Shown: positions 50,502 to 60,295, counted from the stretch's first letter. The stretch is 60,850 nt of DNA from Porphyromonadaceae bacterium (GCA_022840285.1 JALHIE010000033.1:1-60850); one strand, 5' to 3'. The notes: generated by a model from the sequence alone, not told the origin. Program-made: numbers and translations.

Positions 50502-52547
50502 ATGGAACTAAAAATATATAAAACATTTAAATTTTTACTGATATCTTTAATCATTCTGATGACTTCCTGTACAGATGATTTTCTTGATAGAGAGCCACGT
50601 TCTGCTCTTTCTCCTGAAGGTTTCTTTAACATGGAATCCGACCTTGCATTTTATGCAAATCGTTATTATCAGGATCTTCTGCCAAGTCATTCCGGTGGAC
50701 TTGGTGATGGACAAAACCCCGAAGCATGGCAGTATGGGACATATGGTATTGACCGTGGTACTGATAATCTTGCCAATTGGAATAATCCAAACAATCGTTT
50801 TATCCCTGGAGAAGTACGTGTAGGAGAATCTGGCGGTGAATGGGATTTTGGCATGGCATATAATTTGAATTACTTTTTAGATAATGTACTTCCAAAATAT
50901 GAAGCTGGGACAATTACTGGTGATGTTAATAATATCAAACATTATATAGGTGAAATCTATTTTCTCAGAGCATTTTGGTATTTTAATAAACTGAAAAATG
51001 TAGGTGATTTTCCTATTATTACTAATGTTTTATCGGATCAAAATGAGGTCCTTGTTGAAGCAAGCAAAAGAGCACCTCGCAATGAAGTTGCCCGCTTTAT
51101 TATATCTGATTTGAACAAAGCTATTGATTTGTTGATGCCAATCGGACCAGATAAGAAAAAACAAAGGATTACCCGCGACGTTGCTTATTTGTTGAAATCA
51201 AGAGTTGGCCTTTTCGAAGGAACCTGGTTGAAATATTTCAAAAACACCCCTTTTGTACCCAATGGTGAAGGCTGGCCAGGTAAAACCAAAAAATATAATG
51301 CTAATTATCAATTCCCATCCGGGAGTATAGAAAATGAAATTAATTATTTTCTCGAACAGTCTATGGAAGCAGCTGCACTGGTGGCTGACAATGTTCCATT
51401 GGTAACAAATACTGGTTTGTTGCAGCAAAGTTATGACGAACCGGCAAATCCATATGTAGATATGTTTGGGGACGTTGATATGTCCAAATACAGCGAAGTC
51501 CTTTTATGGAGAGAATATAGTATTGGACAGGACCTTATGCATGCTACTACAATTATGGCACAAAACGGTAATGCTGGACATGGTATGACCCGAGGATTGG
51601 TACAATCATTCCTTATGAACAATGGGTTACCTATATACGCACCCAGTTCAGGATACGCTGGTGATGATTTTTTGGAAGATGTACGAAGGAACAGAGATGG
51701 ACGTTTGCAACTGTTTTTAAAATTGCCAGGAGAAATCAATGTTTTTAATACACATCCGAATTTCACTCATGGTACTGTAATTGAAGTAAGACCACGTATT
51801 ACTTCAGGGGAATTTGCTGCTGCTTACAATACAGGATATGCTTGTCGTAAAGGCAATAATCCGGATGCTATTCATGGTGGAAACGGACGAAGCGGGACCG
51901 GATCCATAGCTTTTAGATCGGTAGAGGCTAACTTAAACTATATTGAAGCTTGTTACGAACGATATGGAAGACTTGACGCTAAAGCCGATCTTTATTGGAA
52001 AGGAATTCGTGAACGTGCTAATACAGATATCGATTATGTGAAAACCATTGCTGCTACCAATATGACCATCGAAGGTGAAACCGATTGGGGAGCTTATTCA
52101 AATGGTACTCTTATCGATCCTTTCCTCTTTAATATCCGCCGTGAAAGGCGTATGGAATTAATGGGTGACGGATTGAGATACATGGACCTAAGGAGATGGA
52201 AAGCGATGGATCAAATGATCACCACTCCCTATCAAATTGAAGGATTCAAATTATGGGGTCCGATGGAATCTTGGTATACAGAACTTGAATATGGATTAGA
52301 AAATACAGCTGCAAATGTATCACCCCCACCTTCTGCTGGTGGAAGTGTATATCTTCGTCCTTATCAAAAAACATCAAGATCGTTGGCAAAGGAAGGTTAC
52401 AAATGGAATATGGCACATTATCTTTCGCCAATAGCAAACCGACACTTTATATTAACGTCTACAGATGGAGATTTATCAACGTCCCCCATCTATCAAAATC
52501 CGGGATGGTCGATAGAAGCAAATTCTATACCGGTAGATATGCAATAG
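50502..52547 (+). CDS. SusD/RagB family nutrient-binding outer membrane lipoprotein
   Basis: 681 residues from ATG 50502, 12 bases after susC. The lipobox is LMTSC within FLLISLIILMTSCTDDFLDREP, followed by the common SusD opening FLDREPRSALSPEGFF. EIYFLRAFWYFNKLKNVGDFPIIT and the C-terminal IRRERRMELMGDGLRYMDLRRWKAMDQM are characteristic. Longer than classic SusD (about 550), with extra surface loops. It binds the polysaccharide or oligosaccharide at the cell surface and closes over SusC. Confidence 0.96.
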   Translation: MELKIYKTFKFLLISLIILMTSCTDDFLDREPRSALSPEGFFNMESDLAFYANRYYQDLLPSHSGGLGDGQNPEAWQYGTYGIDRGTDNLANWNNPNNRFIPGEVRVGESGGEWDFGMAYNLNYFLDNVLPKYEAGTITGDVNNIKHYIGEIYFLRAFWYFNKLKNVGDFPIITNVLSDQNEVLVEASKRAPRNEVARFIISDLNKAIDLLMPIGPDKKKQRITRDVAYLLKSRVGLFEGTWLKYFKNTPFVPNGEGWPGKTKKYNANYQFPSGSIENEINYFLEQSMEAAALVADNVPLVTNTGLLQQSYDEPANPYVDMFGDVDMSKYSEVLLWREYSIGQDLMHATTIMAQNGNAGHGMTRGLVQSFLMNNGLPIYAPSSGYAGDDFLEDVRRNRDGRLQLFLKLPGEINVFNTHPNFTHGTVIEVRPRITSGEFAAAYNTGYACRKGNNPDAIHGGNGRSGTGSIAFRSVEANLNYIEACYERYGRLDAKADLYWKGIRERANTDIDYVKTIAATNMTIEGETDWGAYSNGTLIDPFLFNIRRERRMELMGDGLRYMDLRRWKAMDQMITTPYQIEGFKLWGPMESWYTELEYGLENTAANVSPPPSAGGSVYLRPYQKTSRSLAKEGYKWNMAHYLSPIANRHFILTSTDGDLSTSPIYQNPGWSIEANSIPVDMQ

Positions 52548-52603
52548 CATACAGATCGGTTAATAAAAAGAGTACTTAATATAAATGTATTTATAAATAA
52601 ATC

Positions 52604-53551
52604 ATGAAAAAATTTCAATCAATTCAATTATTATTTGCAATTATTAGTAGTGTATTGTTATTTTCAACATGTGAGAAAAACGAGCCTTTTACACGGATAA
52701 ATAGGTTAGAGGTTTCATCTGTTTCTTTGACGTTCAATGCCGTTGATACTTTTAGAACTTTATACATTGCTAATGATTTACCTTATAATTATAAAATTTT
52801 ACACAGTGCAGACTGGATAAGACTTACACCGGGTAAAACTGACAGAGGTATGGACACTATTCGTGTTATGGTTGACGACTATACCAACAAATTGGCAGAT
52901 CGTTATGATACTATTGTAGTTTCTTCAGGCGACGCTAAAGATAAACTTATTTCAATCAGGCAGAATTACCTCAGAGATACTATCGGAATAGATATCGATT
53001 CTGTAGCGTACGAGCCATTTGATCGAGGCACCGTTGAGATTTCTGTCTTTACTGATGCTACGAATGGCTGGCAGTTTCTCACCCCTAGTTACAGCTGGAT
53101 AAAACTTGCAAAAAGTACTGATGGTAATAAACTTTTACTAACTATTGATGAGCTTTGGTACGGAAAAAGTATGCGTGTTGGATCCGTAGTTATTGAGACC
53201 ATACCACTCAAGCCAAATTTAGCTGTGGTACGTAAAACTATACCTGTTACTCAATTAATTACACCCACTATTTTGACGGCCAATCCTGAAGCACTCATTT
53301 TTATATCAGGAAAGACAGGCACTCAGACCGTGAACATCAATACAGATGCTGAAAGTTGGGACTTTGAGTTTGACAGCAATTTATACAAATGGTTGAGCGT
53401 TGCAAAAAGTGTTGATGGTAAACAACTCGAAGTGACTGTGAATTCAATTTGGGACGGCGAAAGCACTATGAAAGAACGCACTGCCTATATTACCATTATC
53501 TCGGGGAGTGCAAGATTAACATACAGAGTGACTCAGGACGTGACGACATAA
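52604..53551 (+). CDS. BACON-domain lipoprotein
   Basis: 315 residues. Lipoprotein signal ending FSTCEKN. Three similar beta-sandwich units follow: about 36-120 (LEVSSVSLTFNAVDTFRTLYI...SADWIRLTPGKT), 125-220 (GTVEISVFTDATNGWQFLT...SYSWIKLAKSTDGNKLLLTI) and 225-312 (LTANPEALIFISGKTGTQTVNINTDAESWDFEF...KWLSVAKSVDGKQLEVTV). The W-[IL]-x-[LV]-x-[KP] pattern is that of BACON domains, often carbohydrate- or mucin-associated in Bacteroidota. Likely a surface glycan-binding or spacer protein of this locus. Confidence 0.82.
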   Translation: MKKFQSIQLLFAIISSVLLFSTCEKNEPFTRINRLEVSSVSLTFNAVDTFRTLYIANDLPYNYKILHSADWIRLTPGKTDRGMDTIRVMVDDYTNKLADRYDTIVVSSGDAKDKLISIRQNYLRDTIGIDIDSVAYEPFDRGTVEISVFTDATNGWQFLTPSYSWIKLAKSTDGNKLLLTIDELWYGKSMRVGSVVIETIPLKPNLAVVRKTIPVTQLITPTILTANPEALIFISGKTGTQTVNINTDAESWDFEFDSNLYKWLSVAKSVDGKQLEVTVNSIWDGESTMKERTAYITIISGSARLTYRVTQDVTT

Positions 53552-53588
53552 ATATTTTGTTAGTTCTGATCGAAATACATAATTTTTT

Positions 53589-53690
53589 AGTCATTTCAGA
53601 AAAGATTGCTTATTGATTTCTTAAGTATGTATCTGATTTACAGATAAAGTATGAGTAAAAGTTGCAAAAAAAAACTTTTCTGAAATGACT
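53589..53690 (+). repeat. 16-bp perfect inverted repeat bounding about 100 bases before the GH9 gene
   Basis: AGTCATTTCAGAAAAG (53589-53604) and CTTTTCTGAAATGACT (53675-53690) are exact reverse complements separated by 70 AT-rich bases. GGGTTTTTT follows the right arm. It could be a long terminator or attenuator stem between the BACON and GH9 genes, or the ends of a small mobile element. The right arm covers an ATG at 53685 that is in frame with the GH9 gene. Confidence 0.6.
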
Positions 53691-53726
53691 GGGTTTTTTA
53701 TCTATTTTATTAAATTCTATTTTAAT

Positions 53727-55520
53727 ATGAAATCATTAATTGAAAGCAAAATTGGACATAAAGTATTAGCTTTAGTTTTGTTCGGAGCAATATCATTATT
53801 TGTTTATTCTCAACAGCAAGAACCGCAAATAAAACGTCACCTTGATATGTCGGTATTTATTAATCAAGCAGGATACCATCCCAATGCAGCAAAGTATTGC
53901 GTAACCATACCTGGTGCTGTTGAATTCGAGGTGCTGAATGTTGAAACCAACAATGTAGTTTATAAAGGTAAATTAGAAGAGGGAGGTAAGGATTTTGGCG
54001 ATTATCTTGTAGGAACTTTTACTCCTGTGGAGACTTCTGGCACGTATTACATCCGTTCTGGAAAGAGCCGTTCGTTTCCATTCAAGATTTCAAAATATGT
54101 GTATGAAGAACCGATGCAGCTGATTGTATCCTATTTTTCAAAGCAGCGTTGCGGTAACAGCACAACAGGTTTTTTAAGCCCCTGCCATCTTGAGGATGGT
54201 TGGCGAAAAGAAAACCGTAATGAACATAAAGATGTTAGCGGTGGGTGGCATGACGCAAGTGATTTGCGTAAATGGGTTGGCGCCACCATATATGGAATGG
54301 TTGGTATATTAAGAATGTCAGAAACGCTCCAGCCTCTTTGGGATAATGGTCAAGTGCAGGAAGAACTGCTGTGGGGTAACCGCTATTTTCTGAATATGCA
54401 GGAACCTGAAGGCTATGTGATGGCCCATGTGGGGGGAGATCTTTTCAAACATGGTGACAGCAACCGATGGACAGATAATATTATGTTTAATGACGATGAC
54501 AGAGGTATTGAAACAAAACCTTTGGATAACGGTGGACAATACACGTTTGTGTCTGTTCAAGCCATGATGTCAAGATTTATGAGGAGCGATCCTGTCTATT
54601 CAAGCAGATGTTTAGCTGCTGCCATCAATTGCTTCAATTGGTTGTCAGAGAATGTTAAGAATTATTCAACAGGAGTAGCCGGTTGTGCTCTTGTAGCAGC
54701 TATCGATCTTTATAAAACAACAGGCGAAAGTAAATACATTGATTTTGCTTACCGAATGGCAGATATAATTGTTGGACGTCAGATAACTACCGCTAGCGGA
54801 GTGCCTGTGAGCGGTTTTTTCAGGGACAATGAGCAAAATGATCGCTTTTATTCTGAAATTTCACGTGCAGATTTTGTTTTCACTGGTCTATGTCAATTGG
54901 TTCTAACCTTTCCCGAACGTCAGAATGCACAATATGTTGATGCCATTAGGCGTTATTGTGATAATTACCTTTTGGTACTCTCGGATAAAAACGCGTTCAA
55001 CCTGATGCCGTATGAAATTTATGCGAAAGAGATGGCAACAAGTCGTAAATTAGGAGGTGGATACTGGTATAAGTATTTCATGAATCCCAAAAACCCTGAA
55101 CGCAGTGATAACTGGTGGGTAGGTATCAATGCAAATATTACAGGAAAAGGAATAGGACTAGCAATGGCTTCACGTATTCTCAAGGACCCTAAGCTTGCAG
55201 CGGTTGCCCAACGACAACTTGACTGGGTACTTGGAGCAAATCCATTCGGTACAAGCACAATGAGAGGTGTAGGTTATGAACATCCAAAATTTCCTACAGC
55301 TTTTGGAAACTCACATTATCTACCTGCGGCTCCTCTTTCAGGGGGAGGTGAATTTATTCCTCCAACCACTCATATTCCAGGAGCTGTATTAAACGGTATT
55401 GGAGGAGATATGAACGATATGCCAGATTTACGCCCAGGTTCGTATAACACATGTGAATACTGGACACCAATGATTGGACTTACCATGTGGCTTATGGCTG
55501 AACTTACTTCAATGAATTAA
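53727..55520 (+). CDS. glycoside hydrolase family 9 enzyme with N-terminal Ig-like domain
   Basis: 597 residues from ATG 53727, which opens a signal peptide (KVLALVLFGAISLFVYSQ). ATG 53685 is in frame but lies inside the inverted-repeat arm. Residues about 30-120 form the CelD_N Ig-like domain (VFINQAGYHPNAAKYCVTIP). The (alpha/alpha)6 barrel carries SGGWHDASDLRKWVG with candidate base and nucleophile-activating residues D176 and D179, LDWVLGANPFGTSTMRGVGY, and the general acid E577 in YNTCEYWTPMIG, a variant of the usual NE motif. GH9 members are endoglucanases or related beta-1,4-glycanases, so cellulose, xyloglucan, mixed-linkage glucan or glucomannan fragments are candidate substrates. 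The HDASD and TCEYW variants leave room for a different specificity. Confidence 0.9.
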   Translation: MKSLIESKIGHKVLALVLFGAISLFVYSQQQEPQIKRHLDMSVFINQAGYHPNAAKYCVTIPGAVEFEVLNVETNNVVYKGKLEEGGKDFGDYLVGTFTPVETSGTYYIRSGKSRSFPFKISKYVYEEPMQLIVSYFSKQRCGNSTTGFLSPCHLEDGWRKENRNEHKDVSGGWHDASDLRKWVGATIYGMVGILRMSETLQPLWDNGQVQEELLWGNRYFLNMQEPEGYVMAHVGGDLFKHGDSNRWTDNIMFNDDDRGIETKPLDNGGQYTFVSVQAMMSRFMRSDPVYSSRCLAAAINCFNWLSENVKNYSTGVAGCALVAAIDLYKTTGESKYIDFAYRMADIIVGRQITTASGVPVSGFFRDNEQNDRFYSEISRADFVFTGLCQLVLTFPERQNAQYVDAIRRYCDNYLLVLSDKNAFNLMPYEIYAKEMATSRKLGGGYWYKYFMNPKNPERSDNWWVGINANITGKGIGLAMASRILKDPKLAAVAQRQLDWVLGANPFGTSTMRGVGYEHPKFPTAFGNSHYLPAAPLSGGGEFIPPTTHIPGAVLNGIGGDMNDMPDLRPGSYNTCEYWTPMIGLTMWLMAELTSMN

Positions 55521-55673
55521 TTGTAAGCTTAAAATTTCCAAAATAAAAATTGAGTCCACTTGAAAAAGTCAGAATATGGAGTTTTCAACATTATAGTAAC
55601 CTGATAATCAACGTATATTTTTTCTTCGCAAGGAGTTTTTAAAGCAGAATCAAAATTAAAAATTAAAATAAAA
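55521..55673. other. 153-base AT-rich gap
   Basis: Contains TTGAAAA and TTTTCAA as 7-bp arms of an inverted repeat at about 55559-55587 and no gene. A purine-rich AAGGAG near 55629-55634 is too far from the GTG at 55674 to act as its ribosome-binding site. Confidence 0.3.
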
Positions 55674-58600
55674 GTGAAAAAAATATTTAATAGCATTTTC
55701 ATAGTAATCTGCTTCTTATTAAATGGATATGTATATTCTCAGTCCAAAGTAACTTTAACTGAAAAAGGGGTTATTATGCCCACTTATACCGTAGCATCCC
55801 CTGAAAAAAATCCTATCTTTTTCAGAGGTGAAGCGTATCAAGGTGCCTCGAGACACGTTTATCCTTTAAAGTTAAACGATCAATTTACACACGAAAGGAA
55901 AGATCAAGCCTGGAAAACGCTTATTCTTGAAAATGAATATATTGAATTAGGCATAACACCTGATATAGGAGGTAAATTATATTACGCTACCGACAAAACC
56001 AATAACTATCATTTTATTTACAAGAATGATGTAGTAAGACCGGCAAATATCGGAATGACAGGTGCTTGGGTTTCTGGTGGAATTGAATGGTGTGTGCTAC
56101 ATCATCACAGAGCATCAACTTTTTTGCCACTTGACTATACAACAACTGAAAATCTGGACGGTAGTAAAACAATTTGGGTAGCTGAATATGAACCCCGCCA
56201 CGGTATGAGGTGGACAATAGGGGTCACTATATTCCCGGGAAAATCCTATTTCAAGACGGAAGGCCGGATACACAATTCTTCCCCGTTGACACATACCTTT
56301 TTGTTTTGGGCTAATGTAGCCACCCATACGAATAATAGTTATCAGGCTATTTTTCCGCCAAGTGCACAAATCGTGACATTTCACTCAAAAACTGATTTCA
56401 CGACATGGCCAATTGGCAACAGTACGTACAGAAGTAGTGACTTAAAAGATATTGATATTAGTTGGTGGAAAAATATGGTTAGCTCGAATTCATTTTTTAT
56501 ACATGAACTACAGGAAGATTTTATGGGTGGATATGACCACGGTAAGCAAGCAGGTACTGTACATATTGGTGATCATAACATAGTTAGGGGAGCTAAATTA
56601 TGGGAATGGGGTTCTGGTAAAAGCGGACAAGCCACAGAAGCAATGCTTACTGAAAATTCTGGTTCATACGTGGAATTAATGGTAGGTGCTTACAGTGACA
56701 ACCAACCTGATTATAGCTGGATCAGACCATACGAGGTGAAAAAATGGGAGCAATATTGGTATCCTGTACGCGGTATTCAGGGTTTTAAATACGCAAATCT
56801 TGAGGGGGCTGTCAATCTGGAACCAAAAAATGAAAAAAAACGATTTAATGTATTTCTTGGTTATTATGCAACCAGCAAAGTGAATAATGCAAAGGTAGTG
56901 TTGAAAAACAAGGACAAAACGGTTTTCGAGAAAAATATCACTATTTCACCGGATAAACCTTTTGCAGAGACTATTCGAATGGATGGTAATTATAATCTGA
57001 TTGATCTTCATACCCAATTGATCAATACTGCAACAGGCGATGTGTTAATCGAATATCAACCTGTTGAGTATCCTGCCATTGAGGAAAATCCAGCAGATTG
57101 GCAAGGCTACCCTGAGCCAGCAAAGTTAGAAACCGTTGAAGAGTTGTATTTAACCGGTCAAAGAGTGGAGCAATTTTATGCTCCAAGATACAATCCGATG
57201 GATTGGTACAACGCAGCTTTAGAGAAAGATCCTGGTGACATTAAAACAAACATTGCTGTTGGTAATATCAATCTGAAAAATGGAAATTATATTGCTGCCA
57301 GAAAGTTTTTCGCAAAGGCTATTCAACGTTTAACCAACGATTATACACGTCCGTCCTCGTGTGAAGCATTGTATTTGCAAGGATTGACATTACGACGTTT
57401 AGGATTAGTTGCAGAGGCAGAAGATACACTTTATCGTGGTACATGGGATTATGCTTATCATTCAGCTGCATACTTTCAATTAGCTGAACTTTCTTGCGCG
57501 AAAAATGATTTTCAAAAGGCTTTAAGACAAATTAATGAATCGCTATCGACGAATGTCCGTAACAACAGTGCTGTTACGCTAAAAGCATCTATTCAACGAA
57601 GAATGCACGATTTCAGAGAAGCGACAGCAACCTTAGATCAAATAGTAAAAGTTGACCCGCTTGATTTTCGAATCAAAAATGAGTATTATCTCATCGCCAA
57701 AGAATCAGGAGATATACAAAAAGCAAGTAATCTACTTGAATCTCTCAACAAAGAAATGCGGGATTTCGATGACAATTATCTTTCACTTGCTATCGGATAT
57801 TTGAACAATGGATTATTAAAGGAAGCGAAAGAAGTATTTGAGCGTTTCAAAGGAAATAACCCATTCTTCAACTACTATCTTGGTTATATTTCTGACAAGA
57901 ACGGTGATGCAGCCCAAGCTTTAAGTTATTTTAAAACTGCAGCCCGGCAATCGGTCGATTATGTTTTCCCATATCGATTAGAATCAATTGATGTGTTGAA
58001 TACAGCCCTGAAATATAATCCTACAGATGGGCAGGCTTATTATTTTATCGGAAATATATTGTTTGAAAAACAACCCGATATAGCTATGCAAAATTGGGAA
58101 AAAGCAACACTTTACAATCCGGATCTATCGATCGCGTACAGGAATCTCGGATGGGGCTATTTTTATTACAACAATGATATTCCAGCAGCTATTTCTCAAT
58201 ATGAGAAAGCAATTGATCTCAATAAAAGTGAAGCGATCTATTATTCGGAGTTAAGTGAGCTTTATGAGCGAAACAACACCCCCATAGTAATACGGAGCAA
58301 ACTTTTCGAAGAAAGTGACGAGACAATAATCAAGAAGCGGGATGATTCGTATATGTGGCTCATAGAAACTCTTGTTCTTTCTGATAAACCGGATAAAGCA
58401 GTAGAGCTTCTGGAAAATGTGACTCTTGCCTATCGCGAAGGAACATCCAGAGCCAGAAATGTAAGAATCAATGCGAATCTGATGTTGGGAAAACAATACT
58501 TCGACAAAAAGGAATACCAAAAAGCACTTGACTATTTTTCAAAAGCTCAGATAACACGCGAAGAGGCAGGAAATGACCGTCAGGGAGATCGTGGATTACA

Positions 58601-59003
58601 GGTTGATTACTACATAGGATTAGCCAACGAAGCGCTTCATAATCGCTCTCAAGCTACAGCTGCTTTTAAGAAATCCGTTCAAGAATCTTCACAAGCTGTT
58701 AATGTTATGAATTATTATCAGGGACTTAGCTATGCTAAACTTGGAAATAATGATCAGGCTAGAAAAATATTTAATACCTTAGTATCAGAAGCAAACAGTC
58801 AATTAGAGCAGTCAACTATAGCTGAAGTTGGTGTTATTTTTGGTGAACGTGAGGCTGCCAATGATCGACAATCACGTTTGTATACCATGCGTGGACTAGG
58901 TTATAAAGGCTTGGGTAACATACAAAAAGCAAAGACTGATTTAGACAAAGCTTTGGAATTATCACAAAGTAATTTATGGGCAAAAGTGGAACGAATACAA
59001 TAA
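55674..59003 (+). CDS. DUF5107 and tetratricopeptide-repeat protein, very large
   Basis: 1109 residues from GTG 55674, which directly precedes a good signal peptide (KKIFNSIFIVICFLLNGYVYSQ). Residues about 40-340 are a DUF5107 domain, a galactose-mutarotase-like beta-sandwich (YIELGITPDIGGKLYYATDK, GIEWCVLHHHRASTFLP, GVTIFPGKSYFKTEGRIHNSSPLTHTFLFWANVATHTN). A smaller beta domain spans about 390-480. From about 515 to the end there are some ten or more TPR units (DPGDIKTNIAVGNINLKNGNYIAARKFFAKA and so on). Periplasmic or surface-exposed. Known members cluster with carbohydrate genes but have no reaction I can name; a carbohydrate-binding or epimerase-like role is inference. Confidence 0.88.
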   Translation: MKKIFNSIFIVICFLLNGYVYSQSKVTLTEKGVIMPTYTVASPEKNPIFFRGEAYQGASRHVYPLKLNDQFTHERKDQAWKTLILENEYIELGITPDIGGKLYYATDKTNNYHFIYKNDVVRPANIGMTGAWVSGGIEWCVLHHHRASTFLPLDYTTTENLDGSKTIWVAEYEPRHGMRWTIGVTIFPGKSYFKTEGRIHNSSPLTHTFLFWANVATHTNNSYQAIFPPSAQIVTFHSKTDFTTWPIGNSTYRSSDLKDIDISWWKNMVSSNSFFIHELQEDFMGGYDHGKQAGTVHIGDHNIVRGAKLWEWGSGKSGQATEAMLTENSGSYVELMVGAYSDNQPDYSWIRPYEVKKWEQYWYPVRGIQGFKYANLEGAVNLEPKNEKKRFNVFLGYYATSKVNNAKVVLKNKDKTVFEKNITISPDKPFAETIRMDGNYNLIDLHTQLINTATGDVLIEYQPVEYPAIEENPADWQGYPEPAKLETVEELYLTGQRVEQFYAPRYNPMDWYNAALEKDPGDIKTNIAVGNINLKNGNYIAARKFFAKAIQRLTNDYTRPSSCEALYLQGLTLRRLGLVAEAEDTLYRGTWDYAYHSAAYFQLAELSCAKNDFQKALRQINESLSTNVRNNSAVTLKASIQRRMHDFREATATLDQIVKVDPLDFRIKNEYYLIAKESGDIQKASNLLESLNKEMRDFDDNYLSLAIGYLNNGLLKEAKEVFERFKGNNPFFNYYLGYISDKNGDAAQALSYFKTAARQSVDYVFPYRLESIDVLNTALKYNPTDGQAYYFIGNILFEKQPDIAMQNWEKATLYNPDLSIAYRNLGWGYFYYNNDIPAAISQYEKAIDLNKSEAIYYSELSELYERNNTPIVIRSKLFEESDETIIKKRDDSYMWLIETLVLSDKPDKAVELLENVTLAYREGTSRARNVRINANLMLGKQYFDKKEYQKALDYFSKAQITREEAGNDRQGDRGLQVDYYIGLANEALHNRSQATAAFKKSVQESSQAVNVMNYYQGLSYAKLGNNDQARKIFNTLVSEANSQLEQSTIAEVGVIFGEREAANDRQSRLYTMRGLGYKGLGNIQKAKTDLDKALELSQSNLWAKVERIQ

Positions 59004-59022
59004 AACAATTTAAATTAACATT

Positions 59023-59049
59023 GAATTTAGAGTTTTCAACTCTGAATTC
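59023..59049 (+). terminator. strong hairpin between the DUF5107 and beta-helix genes
   Basis: GAATTTAGAGTT (59023-59034) and AACTCTGAATTC (59038-59049) pair over 12 positions with a single T-G wobble and a 3-base loop. No T run follows, so it may be an mRNA-processing or stabilising element rather than a terminator. It lies 18 bases before the next ATG. Confidence 0.5.
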
Positions 59050-59066
59050 GCATTAATATTTATAGT

Positions 59067-60236
59067 ATGGAGCTATCAAAAAGAAATTTTATTAAAAATA
59101 TCGGACTGATGGGTACGGGATTAGTTGTAGGATCTCAATCAGTCAGTGCAAATCCCTTTAATGTAGGAGCACAGAGTTCATCTGTTTTCAATGTAAAAGA
59201 TTTTGGTGCTAAAGGTGATGGAGTTAATGCTGACAGTGGAGCTATTCAGAAAGCATTGGATGAAGCTGGGAAAGTACAAGGTACTGTCTATTTCCCTTCC
59301 GGAAATTATATGTGTCACAATTTAAAAGTACATCCCTATACAACGGTATTAGCAGAGCCACAATGGGCATACAATCCCGATGCCGGCGCCGTGCTTACCA
59401 TCGACAGTGAAAGTGCTGATTGTGTGTTGGATATTTCCGAAGCCTACGGGTGCCATATAAGGGGAGTATTTTTACGTGGAAATAGAAAGGCTCAGAAAGT
59501 ACAGCACGGTATCTTTCAAAACCATAAAGAAGCATTTACTACAAGAGAAAATGCTCCTGTCATTGAAGATGTAAGTGTTAATTCATTCTCAGGACATGGT
59601 GTCTATCTATTAAGAATATGGCTGTTTATTATTCGGCATAGTATCTTTAAAGGGAATGCAGGTCATGGCGTATGCATCTTAGGTTGGGATGGATTTGTGA
59701 CCGATAATCAGTTTTCAGGTAATGGAAAAAGTGGTTTTGCTACGGAAGTTGGCGGAGGCAGTACGGTTATGTTCACATGTAATCGGGTGGAATGGAACCG
59801 TGAATACGGCTTACATCTAGCCGGAGGCGACTGCTGGAATGTGACAGGCAACGCTTTTGACCGGAATTATGGAGCGGCTATAGGCGCGTATCGGGTAAGT
59901 AATTCTACTTTTACGGGAAACGTTTTTCGTCGGAACGGAAAAGATGCTCAGAATGTACCGGAAGGATTGTCAGAATCATGCCAGATGGTGATCTCAGAAT
60001 GCAGAGGTATAACTGTAACAGGCAATTCGGGAGCAGTCGGTAGAGATGACCGTGGTCAGGGCGAATGGACACCTAATTACGCATTTTGGGTAAAAGACAA
60101 CTCTTGCAGTATCATAACAGCGAATGCTTTTTCACGCGGCTATCTGAAAGAAATGATTTTGGATAAGGGTGGTAACAAAACTGATTTTTTAATCAATAAC
60201 AATATCGGTTCTGTATTTGAAATACCCCCTAATTGA
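59067..60236 (+). CDS. right-handed parallel beta-helix protein (pectate lyase superfamily)
   Basis: 389 residues. The N-terminus ELSKRNFIKNIGLMGTGLVVGSQSVSA has a KR variant of the twin-arginine motif, suggesting export. FNVKDFGAKGDGVNADSGAIQKALDEA and GTVYFPSGNYMCHNLKV form the Pectate_lyase_3 opening shared by GH28, phage tail spikes and related enzymes. Many short beta-helix rungs follow (FKGNAGHGVCILGWDGFVTDNQFSGNGKSGFATEVGGG, NVTGNAFDRNYGAAIGAY, STFTGNVFRRNGKDA). No clear catalytic Asp pair of GH28 is evident, so the reaction, lyase or hydrolase, cannot be named. Last gene of the locus. Confidence 0.83.
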   Translation: MELSKRNFIKNIGLMGTGLVVGSQSVSANPFNVGAQSSSVFNVKDFGAKGDGVNADSGAIQKALDEAGKVQGTVYFPSGNYMCHNLKVHPYTTVLAEPQWAYNPDAGAVLTIDSESADCVLDISEAYGCHIRGVFLRGNRKAQKVQHGIFQNHKEAFTTRENAPVIEDVSVNSFSGHGVYLLRIWLFIIRHSIFKGNAGHGVCILGWDGFVTDNQFSGNGKSGFATEVGGGSTVMFTCNRVEWNREYGLHLAGGDCWNVTGNAFDRNYGAAIGAYRVSNSTFTGNVFRRNGKDAQNVPEGLSESCQMVISECRGITVTGNSGAVGRDDRGQGEWTPNYAFWVKDNSCSIITANAFSRGYLKEMILDKGGNKTDFLINNNIGSVFEIPPN

Positions 60237-60295
60237 GAGTTGAAAATTGAGAACCGATAGCATCTTCTCTAATTTAACGTGAGTTCGATATAATT

